From the NCBI GenBank assembly GCA_021806765.1, contig JAJZQR010000073.1, positions 1-21,059 on the forward strand: a DNA stretch of 21,059 nucleotides. The letters are read 5' to 3'. Under the pieces are notes generated by a model. It was not told the DNA's origin. It worked only from the letters and a program-made list of their open reading frames with translations, and searched no databases. Positions 8,006-15,467 of this stretch are shown here, one piece after another (the stretch's first letter is position 1; each line of letters opens with the position of its first letter). The position numbers and the translations under genes are program-made. Source of the DNA: Chloroflexota bacterium. Its GTDB lineage: Bacteria; Chloroflexota; UBA6077.

Positions 8006-9736
8006 ATGGCTGACAGAAAGACCTACTGGGAAAAGCGACTAACCAGGCGCGATGCCCTGCGAGCGCTGGGCTTGGCGGGCCTCGCGGGGGTCGCAGCGGC
8101 CTGCAGCTCAGCGCCAGCAACCAGCCCCACAGTGGCTCCTGCGGGCGGGTCTGCTTCCGGCGCGTCGGCTCCCACCGCGGTACCCCAGGCAAGCGCAGGC
8201 GCATCGACCTCGGCTAACAACACCACGTTGACGGTAGCTCTCGCGCGTGCGCCTGTGACCCTCGATCCGGCCGACCACAGCAACCGGGAATCCGAGACCG
8301 TCATTCGAAACATGTACGACGGTCTGTTCACCCGCGACCACGCGAGCGGTGCCCACCTCGAGATAGCCGAGTCCGCCAAGTGGCTCGATCCCAAGACCCT
8401 GCAATTGAAGATCCGCCCTGGCATCAAGTTTCATGATGGTAGCCTGCTCACGGCGGACGACGTGGTGTTCACCTTTCAGCGGATCATCAAGGACAACGGC
8501 ATCGAGTATCCTAAGCCTCACACCTCCCCCCGCAAGGGGCTGGTCGCGCCTCTCCTTTCCATCGAGAAGGCTGACGACTCGACCGCCGTGATGCACTTTC
8601 GCGGCCCCTGGCCGTCGGCGTTCCAGCAGCTCGTCCAACAGCAGATTGTCTCCAAGGCCTATGTCGAGAAGAATGGCACCAAGGGTCTCGTTGAGAAGCC
8701 GATGGGCGCTGGTCCCTTCAAGTTCGTCTCGGCTACCAGTGGCCTCGAGGAAGTCGTAATGGAGCGCTTTGCCGGCTACTGGGGTGGCGCTCCCGACCTC
8801 CCACCGGCCGGCCCCGCTCAGGTCCAGCGCGCGGTCTTCCGGGTGATCCCGGAAACGTCGACCCGCGTCGCGGCCCTCCTGTCGGGCGAGGTAGACATCA
8901 TCACCGAGGTGCCGGCGGACCTGCTCGACACTCTCAAGGCCAAGCAGGGTATCCAGGTTAAGACTGTGGCGGGTACGCGTCCGCTGTGGATGGAAATGAA
9001 CGTCAATCAGGAGCCATTCAAGGACGTTCGGGTCCGCCAGGCGCTCAACTACTCCGTCGACAAGGACCTGATCGTCAAGAAGGTGTACAGTGGCATGGCC
9101 CAGCCGCTGGGCGGCCCGCTCTCCCCGCTGAACAACTTCGCCGATCCGAGCTTGAAGCCCTACCCATACGACAAGAACAAGGCGCTGGCCTTGCTCAAAG
9201 AGGCTGGCTGGGTGCCCGGTCCCAACGGCATTCTTGCGAAAGACGGTAAGACGTTCACCTTCGTTATGGACACGATCCAGACCATCCGTCCCCTCGCGGA
9301 AGCGGTCTCCGCGATGCTCCGCGACGTCGGGATTGACTCCAGCGTCCGCGTCTGGGAGTACGGAGTGGTCGTGCCTCAGCTGCTTGCCGGTGAGCGCCAG
9401 GCCTACGTGGGCGATTGGGGCGACGCTGCCTTCGACCCTGTGGGCCACATGGAAGCGAAGTGGGCGACTTACAAGAAGGGCTCGGCCTACGGGCGCGGGA
9501 ACTTCTCCGGCTACTCCAACGCACGCGTCGACCAACTCATTGGGGACGGCGAGATCGAGCCCGACGAGGCGAAGCGTCACACCATCTACAACGAGGCGCA
9601 GAAGCTGATCTACGACGAGGCGCCGGCGGTGTTCCTGGTGCTGCCGCAAGCCATCGAGGCAGCCTCAGCCCGCGTCCAGAACTGGGAACCGGCGGCCGAC
9701 AGCCGCGAGAACCTGCACGACGTAAGCGTGAAGTAG
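8006..9736 (+). CDS. ABC transporter substrate-binding lipoprotein, family 5 (peptide/opine type)
   Basis: This 576-aa protein has an N-terminus with twin arginines ('RLTRRDALRALGLAG', 11-25), a hydrophobic stretch and a lipobox-like 'AAAC' with the lipidated cysteine at C33. This fits a Tat-exported lipoprotein. A low-complexity Ser/Ala/Thr/Pro linker runs to about residue 70. The mature domain is a family 5 (DppA/OppA-type) binding protein: 'TVALARAPVTLDPADHSN' begins it, and 'LKIRPGIKFHDGSLLTADDVVFTFQRI' is the classical SBP_bac_5 signature. 'DVRVRQALNYSVDKDLIV' is also typical. It captures an oligopeptide-like ligand outside the cell and delivers it to the permeases encoded downstream. 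The start has AGGAGG at 7993-7998 with 7-nt spacing. It follows the opine dehydrogenase gene by 30 nt. Confidence 0.92.
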   Translation: MADRKTYWEKRLTRRDALRALGLAGLAGVAAACSSAPATSPTVAPAGGSASGASAPTAVPQASAGASTSANNTTLTVALARAPVTLDPADHSNRESETVIRNMYDGLFTRDHASGAHLEIAESAKWLDPKTLQLKIRPGIKFHDGSLLTADDVVFTFQRIIKDNGIEYPKPHTSPRKGLVAPLLSIEKADDSTAVMHFRGPWPSAFQQLVQQQIVSKAYVEKNGTKGLVEKPMGAGPFKFVSATSGLEEVVMERFAGYWGGAPDLPPAGPAQVQRAVFRVIPETSTRVAALLSGEVDIITEVPADLLDTLKAKQGIQVKTVAGTRPLWMEMNVNQEPFKDVRVRQALNYSVDKDLIVKKVYSGMAQPLGGPLSPLNNFADPSLKPYPYDKNKALALLKEAGWVPGPNGILAKDGKTFTFVMDTIQTIRPLAEAVSAMLRDVGIDSSVRVWEYGVVVPQLLAGERQAYVGDWGDAAFDPVGHMEAKWATYKKGSAYGRGNFSGYSNARVDQLIGDGEIEPDEAKRHTIYNEAQKLIYDEAPAVFLVLPQAIEAASARVQNWEPAADSRENLHDVSVK

Positions 9737-9766
9737 GCCAGGCCAGTCACAAGGATGGTTGAGCGA

Positions 9767-9832
9767 ACCACGGAGGCACGGAGACTACGGAGTCCTCTCC
9801 GGCCCTCTCAGTGGACTTCGTGCCTCTGTGGT
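9767..9832. repeat. Imperfect palindromic intergenic repeat between binding protein and permease genes
   Basis: Arms of 17 nt at 9767-9783 (ACCACGGAGGCACGGAG) and 9816-9832 (CTTCGTGCCTCTGTGGT) pair at 15 of 17 positions around a 32-nt loop. The 'ACCACNGAGGCACNGAG' pattern resembles a palindromic repeat that I recall as dispersed in many environmental bacterial genomes. In the mRNA it would form a stem-loop in the 116-nt gap after the binding-protein gene, where such structures often protect the upstream message or attenuate permease expression. Confidence 0.7.
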
Positions 9833-9852
9833 GAGGTGGGTAGGGCAGGGCG

Positions 9853-10863
9853 ATGAGAGCGATCAAGATCTTTGAGAGGGTGCTGGCCACGATACCGGTC
9901 ATGGTGGGTGTGGCCGTCGTCGTCTTCTTCTTCATACGGCTCACTCCGGGCGACCCCGTCGACATAATGATGGGCAGGGGCGGCGCCGTCTCGGCCGGCC
10001 AGATGGAAGAGCTTCGCCACCAGTTCCATCTGGACGAGCCGATCACGATGCAGCTCTGGTACTTCCTCAGCGATGCCGCGCGGGGCGACCTGGGCTACTC
10101 GTACATCCGGAACAAGCCGGTAGTCGACCTGCTGGCCGAGCGGCTCCCTGCGACCGTCGAGATGACGATCGGCGCCCTCATAGTCAGCCTGATCATCGGC
10201 CTCCCGATCGGTATCATCTCGGCCATCCGCCAGAACTCCGTTGTCGACCGGCTGAGTATGGCCGGTGCCTTTTTGGGGATCTCGATGCCCGGTTTCTGGC
10301 TCGGCATCCTTCTCATACTGTTCTTTGCCGTTCGCCTACAGTGGCTTCCCGCTGATGGCCGCCTCAGCTACGACGTTCACCTTCGGCAAGTGACGGGTTT
10401 GTACGTATTGGATAGCGTAATCACCGGCAACGGAGCTGCCCTGTGGGACAGTCTGAAGCACCTCTTGCTCCCGTCGATCACCCTGGGGGCCGGAGTCGCC
10501 GCCATTGTCGCCCGGGTCCTGCGATCCACCATGCTCGAGGTGCTTCGGAGCGACTACATCAGGCTGGCCCGTGCGAAAGGCGCCAGCGAGTGGATCGTGA
10601 TCATGAAGCATTGCCTGCGCAACGCCTTGATACCTACCGTCACGGTGGTCGGCCTTCAGATCGGCGTGCTACTGGGGGGCAACATGATCGTGGAGACGGT
10701 CTTCAGCTGGCCCGGGCTCGGCCGCCTCGTCGTCGATGCGATCTTCAACCGTGACTTTCCGCTCATCCAGGGCGCGGTTATGGTCTATGCCTTCACCTTC
10801 GTGCTGGTTAATCTGGCTGTCGACGTCCTCTATACCTACCTGAATCCCCGCATCTCGCTGTAG
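9853..10863 (+). CDS. ABC transporter permease, DppB/OppB type
   Basis: This 336-aa protein is a standard DppB-family membrane component. TM1 is at about residues 10-30 and is followed by the conserved 'RLTPGDPVD' (29-37). A periplasmic segment precedes 'ERLPATVEMTIGALIVSLIIGLPIG' (96-120), which opens the BPD_transp_1 core. Further membrane segments lie at about 136-161, 205-225, 262-280 and 304-326. The EAA loop that contacts the ATPases is 'YIRLARAKGASEW' (235-247). 'GNMIVETVFSWPGLGRL' (276-292) is another family signature. It pairs with the permease encoded next. The ATG follows the palindromic repeat gap, with only a G-rich stretch (GGGCAGGG) as ribosome binding site, weaker than those of the flanking genes. 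Confidence 0.93.
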   Translation: MRAIKIFERVLATIPVMVGVAVVVFFFIRLTPGDPVDIMMGRGGAVSAGQMEELRHQFHLDEPITMQLWYFLSDAARGDLGYSYIRNKPVVDLLAERLPATVEMTIGALIVSLIIGLPIGIISAIRQNSVVDRLSMAGAFLGISMPGFWLGILLILFFAVRLQWLPADGRLSYDVHLRQVTGLYVLDSVITGNGAALWDSLKHLLLPSITLGAGVAAIVARVLRSTMLEVLRSDYIRLARAKGASEWIVIMKHCLRNALIPTVTVVGLQIGVLLGGNMIVETVFSWPGLGRLVVDAIFNRDFPLIQGAVMVYAFTFVLVNLAVDVLYTYLNPRISL

Positions 10864-10884
10864 CGGCAACGGGGGGAGTGTGCG

Positions 10885-11817
10885 ATGGCGGTGCAAGCGG
10901 AAACCCGGAGACCGGCGGGCTGGGGCTACGCCTGGCGCATCCGGCTGATGCTCTGGCGGCGGGGGCTCGCGGAGCTCATGGCCGAGCTATGGCAGCGGCC
11001 GATAACCCTGGTCGGGGGTGTCATCGTGCTGCTCTTCGTCCTCGCGGCGCTCTTTGCGGGCTCGATCACCGCTCACGACCCCACGCGTGGCAGCCTGCTG
11101 ATGCGGTTTGACCCCCCAGCCTGGGAAACCGGCGGCAGCTGGGACTACCCGCTGGGGACCGACGACCAGGGGCGCGACCTCCTGACGCGGATCATCTATG
11201 GGGCCCGCCTGTCGCTGCTCGTCGGCGTGCTGAGCGTGGCCGTCTCGGTCTTCGTCGGAGCAGTCCTCGGGGCGCTGAGCGGCTACTACCGTGGGTGGTT
11301 GGACGAGGCGCTCTCGCGTTTTGCAGACCTGTTGCTGGCTTTCCCCTTCCTGATCTTCGCCATCGGCATGATGGCGTTCCTGGGGCCGGGCTTCGGCAAC
11401 CTCGTCCTCGCGCTCTCCTTCAAGGGATGGGTGGAGTTCTTCCGACTGGTACGCGGCGAGACGCTCGGGGAGAAGTACAAGGAGTACGTGGAGGCCGCGC
11501 GCGTCTCGGGGCGGGGCGATCTCGCTATCATGGCTTCCGAGATCCTGCCCAACATCGTCCAGTCGGTGTTCGTGCTAGCTACCCTGCGCCTCGGCTACAT
11601 GATCATCATGGAGGCGAGCCTCAGCTTTCTCGGCCTGGGCATCCAGCCTCCGGACCCCGCGTGGGGCTCGATGGTGGCCAACGGACGCGACTACCTGCTC
11701 AAGGCGTGGTGGGTGTCGACCTTCCCCGGGCTCGCGATCCTAGTGCTGGTAGTGTCCATCAACTTGTTCGGCGAAGGCCTGCGCGATATTCTCGATCCTC
11801 GACTCAAGGTGGAGTAG
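10885..11817 (+). CDS. ABC transporter permease, DppC/OppC type
   Basis: This 310-aa protein has the DppC-family layout. A cytoplasmic N-terminus precedes TM1 (about 40-62). The periplasmic motif 'LGTDDQGRDLLTRIIYGARLSL' begins at residue 90, and membrane segments follow at about 109-134, 147-168 and further on. The EAA loop is 'YVEAARVSGRGD' (201-212). 'ASLSFLGLGIQPPDPAWG' (244-261) and the C-terminal 'FGEGLRDILDPRL' are typical endings. It forms the translocation pore with the upstream permease. A GGGGGAG ribosome binding site lies 7 nt before the ATG, and the gap to the previous gene is 21 nt. No anomalies are seen. Confidence 0.93.
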   Translation: MAVQAETRRPAGWGYAWRIRLMLWRRGLAELMAELWQRPITLVGGVIVLLFVLAALFAGSITAHDPTRGSLLMRFDPPAWETGGSWDYPLGTDDQGRDLLTRIIYGARLSLLVGVLSVAVSVFVGAVLGALSGYYRGWLDEALSRFADLLLAFPFLIFAIGMMAFLGPGFGNLVLALSFKGWVEFFRLVRGETLGEKYKEYVEAARVSGRGDLAIMASEILPNIVQSVFVLATLRLGYMIIMEASLSFLGLGIQPPDPAWGSMVANGRDYLLKAWWVSTFPGLAILVLVVSINLFGEGLRDILDPRLKVE

Positions 11818-11823
11818 CGAACA

Positions 11824-12885
11824 GTGGGCGCTAACGGCCGGCTTCTCGAAATCAAGGACCTGACGACCGTCTTTCCCACCCGGCGCGGGTTGGTGCCGGC
11901 CGTATCCGGCGTCAGCCTCTCCGTGGATCGAGGCGAGATCCTGGGCGTAGTCGGGGAGTCGGGCTGCGGAAAGAGCGTCACGATGCTCTCCATCCTGCGG
12001 CTGATCTCCTCGCCAGGGCGGATAGCTTCCGGCCAGGTCCTGTTCCAGGGACGCGACCTGCTTGGCCTGCCGGGTCACGAGATGCGCGGCGTCAGGGGCA
12101 AAGAGATCGCCATGGTGTTCCAGGATCCCCAGACCACGATGAACCCGGCCTTCACGGTGGGAGAGCAGATCAGGGAATCGCTGCGGATACACCACATCAT
12201 GGACGGGGGTGGGGGGATCTGGCCGCTGGGGAGCTCCGTGGCCAGGGCGGAGAAGGATCGGGTGTGCCAGTTGCTGGCGGAGGTAGGTATCTCCTCGCCG
12301 GCCGACCGGTTCAACGAGTACCCGTACCAGTTCAGCGGGGGAATGCAGCAGCGTGCCCTGATCGCCATCGCCCTCGCCTGCCAGCCGCAGCTGCTGCTGG
12401 CCGACGAGCCCACCACTTCGTTGGACGTGACCATACAGGCGCAGATCATGGATCTTCTGCGGCGCATCAACCAGGATCGCGGGGTGGCCATCGTCCTGGT
12501 GACCCACAACCTGGACCTTGCCAGTGAGTTCTGTGGGCGGATAGCTGTTATGTACGCGGGCCGGGTAGTGGAGACGGGAGCTGTGGACGACATCATCGAT
12601 TCGCCGCGACACCCCTACACCCGAGGGCTGCTCTCCTGCATACCGCGCATTTCGTCCCGGCGGACGCGCATTGAGCCGATACCCGGTAATGTGCCGGATC
12701 TCGCCGCGCTCGGCCCCGGCTGCGCGTTCGCCCCTCGCTGCGGCCAGGCGCGGCCGGACTGCGAGGCGGGCCCCGTTCCTTTGTTTACGGTCGGACCCGG
12801 CCACCTTTCCCGCTGCGTGCTCCATGCGAGCCGCCGGCAGGACGGATGGTCGTGGTTGGACACTCTTTCCGGTGAGATGACCTGA
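11824..12885 (+). CDS. ABC transporter ATP-binding protein, DppD/OppD type
   Basis: This 353-aa ATPase has all core motifs: Walker A 'GESGCGKS' (44-51), Q-loop at Q100, signature 'SGGMQ' (171-175), Walker B 'LLLADEP' (190-196), D-loop 'SLD' (199-201) and switch H228. The C-terminal oligopeptide-transporter extension begins near 'RHPYTRGLLSCIP'. It contains four cysteines (C300, C306, C313 and C331) in the spacing seen in Dpp/Opp ATPases, where they are thought to hold a metal or Fe-S centre. The start is GTG, with AAGGTGGAG at 11806-11814, 6 nt after the permease stop. A glycine-rich insertion (127-132) follows the Q-loop region. It dimerises with the next gene product to power import. Confidence 0.92.
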   Translation: MGANGRLLEIKDLTTVFPTRRGLVPAVSGVSLSVDRGEILGVVGESGCGKSVTMLSILRLISSPGRIASGQVLFQGRDLLGLPGHEMRGVRGKEIAMVFQDPQTTMNPAFTVGEQIRESLRIHHIMDGGGGIWPLGSSVARAEKDRVCQLLAEVGISSPADRFNEYPYQFSGGMQQRALIAIALACQPQLLLADEPTTSLDVTIQAQIMDLLRRINQDRGVAIVLVTHNLDLASEFCGRIAVMYAGRVVETGAVDDIIDSPRHPYTRGLLSCIPRISSRRTRIEPIPGNVPDLAALGPGCAFAPRCGQARPDCEAGPVPLFTVGPGHLSRCVLHASRRQDGWSWLDTLSGEMT

Positions 12886-13940
12886 TGCAGAATGGCGTTC
12901 CACTGGTCGAAGCCCGCGACACGGTCAAGCACTTCGTGATACGGCAGGGAATCCTGGCGCGGATGCTCGCCGGTGCCCACGACACGGTCGTGCGGGCTGT
13001 GGACGGGGTCAGCCTCAAGATCTGGCCGGGAGAGACGGTCGGCCTCGTCGGCGAGAGTGGATGCGGCAAAACGACCTTCGGCCGCGTCATAGCACAGCTG
13101 TACCAGCCGACATCCGGAGAGGTGCTTTTCAACGGCAGGCCGATCGTCAAGGGGAGGGTGCAGGGCGAGGTGGGCGGTGGCCAGATGGACGATCTCAGCT
13201 TCTACCGTGTCGCCCAGATCATCTTCCAGAACCCGTACGCCTCTCTGAACCCGAGGAAGACGGTCCGCGAAATCGTATCCGTGCCGCTGCGCAGCCGCGG
13301 CGTGAAGGACATCCGTGAGCAGGAGGAGATCATAGTCGGTCTTCTCCAGCGGGTCGGTCTCAGTCCGCGGCACCTGGACCAGTATCCTCACCAGTTCTCG
13401 GGCGGACAGCGACAGAGGATCGGCATCGCCCGCGCCATCGCCATGCAGCCCCGGTTCATCGTCGCCGACGAGCCGGTCTCGTCGCTGGACGTCTCGGTCC
13501 AGGCCCAGGTGATCAACCTGCTGGAGGAGCTCCAGGAGGAGTACCATCTGACATACCTGTTCATTGCCCACGACCTCAGCCTGATCCACCACATCAGCGA
13601 TCGCGTGGCTGCCATGTACCTGGGGCGAGTCGTGGAGGAGGGGCCGACGGACGACCTGTACGCCAACCCGCTGCACCCCTATACCCAGGCGCTGCTGGCG
13701 GCCATCCCGTCCATGGACAGGGCGGTGCGCCGGAAGCGCTTCATCCTGTCCGGCACTGTGCCGAGCCCCATCGATCCGCCGAGCGGTTGCCATTTCCATC
13801 CCCGATGCTTTGCGCGGGACCGGAGCAGCTGCAGCGAGCAGGAGCCGCCGTTCTTTCAGGTCGGCAGCCAGCGGGTGGCCTGCTGGCGCTACGAGGGCCA
13901 TCCTCTCGCTTCGAGTGAGAGCTCTAAGCAGTTGGCCTGA
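12885..13940 (+). CDS. ABC transporter ATP-binding protein, DppF/OppF type
   Basis: This 351-aa ATPase has Walker A 'GESGCGKT' (56-63), Q-loop Q115 in 'IIFQNPYASLNPR', signature 'SGGQRQR' (172-178), Walker B 'FIVADEP' (191-197), D-loop 'SLD' (200-202) and switch H229. The C-terminal extension 'HPYTQALLAAIP' and four cysteines (C302, C308, C316 and C333) match the OppF class. The ATG overlaps the previous stop by one base (TGATG), so translation is coupled. This completes a five-gene importer. It is the heterodimer partner of the preceding ATPase. Confidence 0.92.
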   Translation: MQNGVPLVEARDTVKHFVIRQGILARMLAGAHDTVVRAVDGVSLKIWPGETVGLVGESGCGKTTFGRVIAQLYQPTSGEVLFNGRPIVKGRVQGEVGGGQMDDLSFYRVAQIIFQNPYASLNPRKTVREIVSVPLRSRGVKDIREQEEIIVGLLQRVGLSPRHLDQYPHQFSGGQRQRIGIARAIAMQPRFIVADEPVSSLDVSVQAQVINLLEELQEEYHLTYLFIAHDLSLIHHISDRVAAMYLGRVVEEGPTDDLYANPLHPYTQALLAAIPSMDRAVRRKRFILSGTVPSPIDPPSGCHFHPRCFARDRSSCSEQEPPFFQVGSQRVACWRYEGHPLASSESSKQLA

Positions 13941-13958
13941 GATCGCGTGCACAATCCG

Positions 13959-14039
13959 TCGTCATGCCCGCGAAGGCGGGCATCCAGGGTCTTCTCCGCA
14001 CGGTAGTGTCCTGGACCCCCGCTTTCGCGGGGGTGACGA
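13959..14039. repeat. Palindromic intergenic repeat (CCCGCGAA-GCGGG type)
   Basis: Two 30-nt arms, 13959-13988 and 14010-14039, are inverted copies with 5 mismatches, around a 21-nt centre. Each arm itself carries a small hairpin (CCCGC-GAAG-GCGGG on the left; CCCGC-TTTC-GCGGG on the right), and the outer ends read TCGTCA and TGACGA. This 'GTCATxCCCGCGAAxGCGGGxATCCAG' layout is, to my knowledge, a dispersed palindromic element in many bacterial genomes. It fills most of the 141-nt gap between the last ABC gene and the C45 gene and may act as a partial terminator or processing site. Confidence 0.75.
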
Positions 14040-14081
14040 AGGGCAGACTATCTGGGGCCAACTGCCTAGAGGAAACGGAAA

Positions 14082-15137
14082 GTGAGAGTGCTCCACCTTC
14101 ACGGGAGTCACTATCAAATGGGCCTTCAGCATGGCCGGCAACTGCTGGACCTGCGTCCCTTGATCGTCGAGACGGCCGAGAAACGTTTGGCGGCGCTGGG
14201 GGGCTTCGCTGCCGGCACTTTGCTTAGCGAGCTAGAGAAGGTGTGGGCTCTCAAGGCCCGCTCCACACTTGAAATGCTGGCCGGCATAGCCGAGGGGCTG
14301 GGGATGGATGCGGCTCTCCTGTCCAGGTATGCCGCCGCTTCCTATCTTGAGGACAGGCTGAGGGATAGCTCAGGGACCGAGGGGTGCACCGTGTGGGCTG
14401 CCTCTGGTGCCGCCACTGCCGATGGCGCACCCATCCTCACCAAGAACCGCGACTTCAACTCGGCGCATCTGGTCCTTCAAACCCTGGCTCTCGCGACACC
14501 TCAAGACGGCTATCGATACCTCTACGTGACCGGCGCGGGGAGTCCGGGTGTCTACAGTTCCGGCATGAACGAGGAGGGCCTGGCCGTCGCGGATACCTAC
14601 GTGCCATGCTCGGACAACGGTCCCGGGCTGGCGCGCTACACCCTGATGATGGATCTGCTCGAGCATCACAGCAGCGTGGCTTCGGCTCTCGACTACCTCA
14701 AGTCGGTGCCGCGCATGGGGCCGGGGAACCTCGTTCTCGCAGATGCGGGCGGGGAGATGGCCGTGTTTGAGGTCGGTCACAGCCATTGGGGAGTGGTTCC
14801 GGCGACCAACGGCCTGGTGGTAGCCACCAATCACTTCGTCACGCCGGTTCTGAGTGAGTACAGTGCGAGGCGTATGCGGGGGGGCACTGACGGTGAGAGC
14901 AAGGCTCGACACCGGTCCGCCTGTGGATGGCTCAGAGATACTTGGGGAAGAATCGATGGGGACGAAGCCAGGCGGATCATGTCCCACCACGCGGATATCG
15001 AGGGAGGAATCTGTCGTCACGACACCGGCGATGGCGGCAGCACTATTTCCAACGTGATCTTCTTCCCTGCGGAGCGTAGCCTCTTGTTCTGCAACGGCAG
15101 ACCGTGCGAGGGTAGTTACACCCGCCACTCGCTGTAG
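14082..15137 (+). CDS. C45-family acyltransferase/amidohydrolase (acyl-CoA:6-APA acyltransferase-like)
   Basis: This 351-aa protein is an N-terminal-nucleophile (Ntn) hydrolase of peptidase family C45. The N-terminus 'GSHYQMGLQHGRQL' (8-21) is the usual family opening. 'EGCTVWAA' (100-107) puts the predicted nucleophile at C102, next to G101, where members self-cleave. 'ADGAPILTKNRDFN' (113-126), 'GVYSSGMNEEGLAV' and 'ATNHF' are further conserved strands. There is no signal peptide, so it should act in the cytoplasm. Family members make or break amide or ester bonds with acyl groups. It lies downstream of a complete peptide-type importer, separated by a palindromic repeat. The GTG start has AGAGG (14068-14072) about 9 nt upstream. 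The substrate is not predictable from sequence. Confidence 0.83.
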   Translation: MRVLHLHGSHYQMGLQHGRQLLDLRPLIVETAEKRLAALGGFAAGTLLSELEKVWALKARSTLEMLAGIAEGLGMDAALLSRYAAASYLEDRLRDSSGTEGCTVWAASGAATADGAPILTKNRDFNSAHLVLQTLALATPQDGYRYLYVTGAGSPGVYSSGMNEEGLAVADTYVPCSDNGPGLARYTLMMDLLEHHSSVASALDYLKSVPRMGPGNLVLADAGGEMAVFEVGHSHWGVVPATNGLVVATNHFVTPVLSEYSARRMRGGTDGESKARHRSACGWLRDTWGRIDGDEARRIMSHHADIEGGICRHDTGDGGSTISNVIFFPAERSLLFCNGRPCEGSYTRHSL

Positions 15138-15390
15138 ATCCCGGTCCCGCGGTATCAACTCTGCCCAGTTCGTCCGCTTCACCACTCCTCGTAGCTGATT
15201 GGGAACGGAGCCACTTGATCCAGTAGTCGTCTGGGGTTCTCCTCTTGGCTCGACTGCGGAAACCCGACTGCAGCTCTCTTCGGTGCAGAACGGCCTGTCA
15301 AGACTGTTTGCGCCATCTGAAACCGATCATACATCATTATGCCGCCTGCAAGTAGGGCTCTTGCACCCGCGCCGCTGGATGCCAAGGGGT
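15138..15390. other. Non-coding gap, possible decayed sequence
   Basis: No convincing gene is seen between the C45 gene and the next promoter. A minus-strand open frame (15385-15179) ends with 'LDQVAPFPISYEEW', which looks protein-like, but it has no recognisable family and no good ribosome binding site. It may be a gene remnant. No T-tract terminator is visible for the upstream operon. Confidence 0.3.
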
Positions 15391-15398
15391 GCTATGAT
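15391..15398 (+). promoter_or_regulatory. Extended -10 promoter of the DUF2207 unit
   Basis: TGCTATGAT, running from G15391 to T15398 (TG at 15390-15391, -10 TATGAT at 15393-15398), fits an extended -10 element. No good -35 is found 16-18 nt upstream, as is usual for extended -10 promoters. Transcription would begin near 15405. Confidence 0.45.
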
Positions 15399-15427
15399 AG
15401 GCCGTCGTAGGTGGTGCCGCATGGGAC

Positions 15428-15446
15428 CCCTCTGGGTTTCAGAGGG
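15428..15446 (+). promoter_or_regulatory. Leader hairpin ahead of the DUF2207 gene
   Basis: CCCTCTG (15428-15434) pairs perfectly with CAGAGGG (15440-15446) around a GGTTT loop. It lies between the predicted transcription start and the ribosome binding site, so it would be at the 5' end of the mRNA. It could stabilise the message or affect access to the downstream start. Confidence 0.4.
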
Positions 15447-15467
15447 CTTATCGGCGCGGAGGGAAGA

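Noticed and set aside
8108..9649. 513-aa open frame on the minus strand inside the binding-protein gene
   Set aside because: It is a shadow of the well-supported family 5 binding protein, with no motifs of its own.
12615..13952. 445-aa minus-strand frame across the two ATPase genes
   Set aside because: It spans two intact ABC ATPase genes on the other strand and its translation has no family resemblance.
15179..15385. 68-aa minus-strand frame ending 'FPISYEEW'
   Set aside because: It has protein-like wording at the end but no recognisable family and no ribosome binding site. It is kept only as a possible remnant in the gap description.
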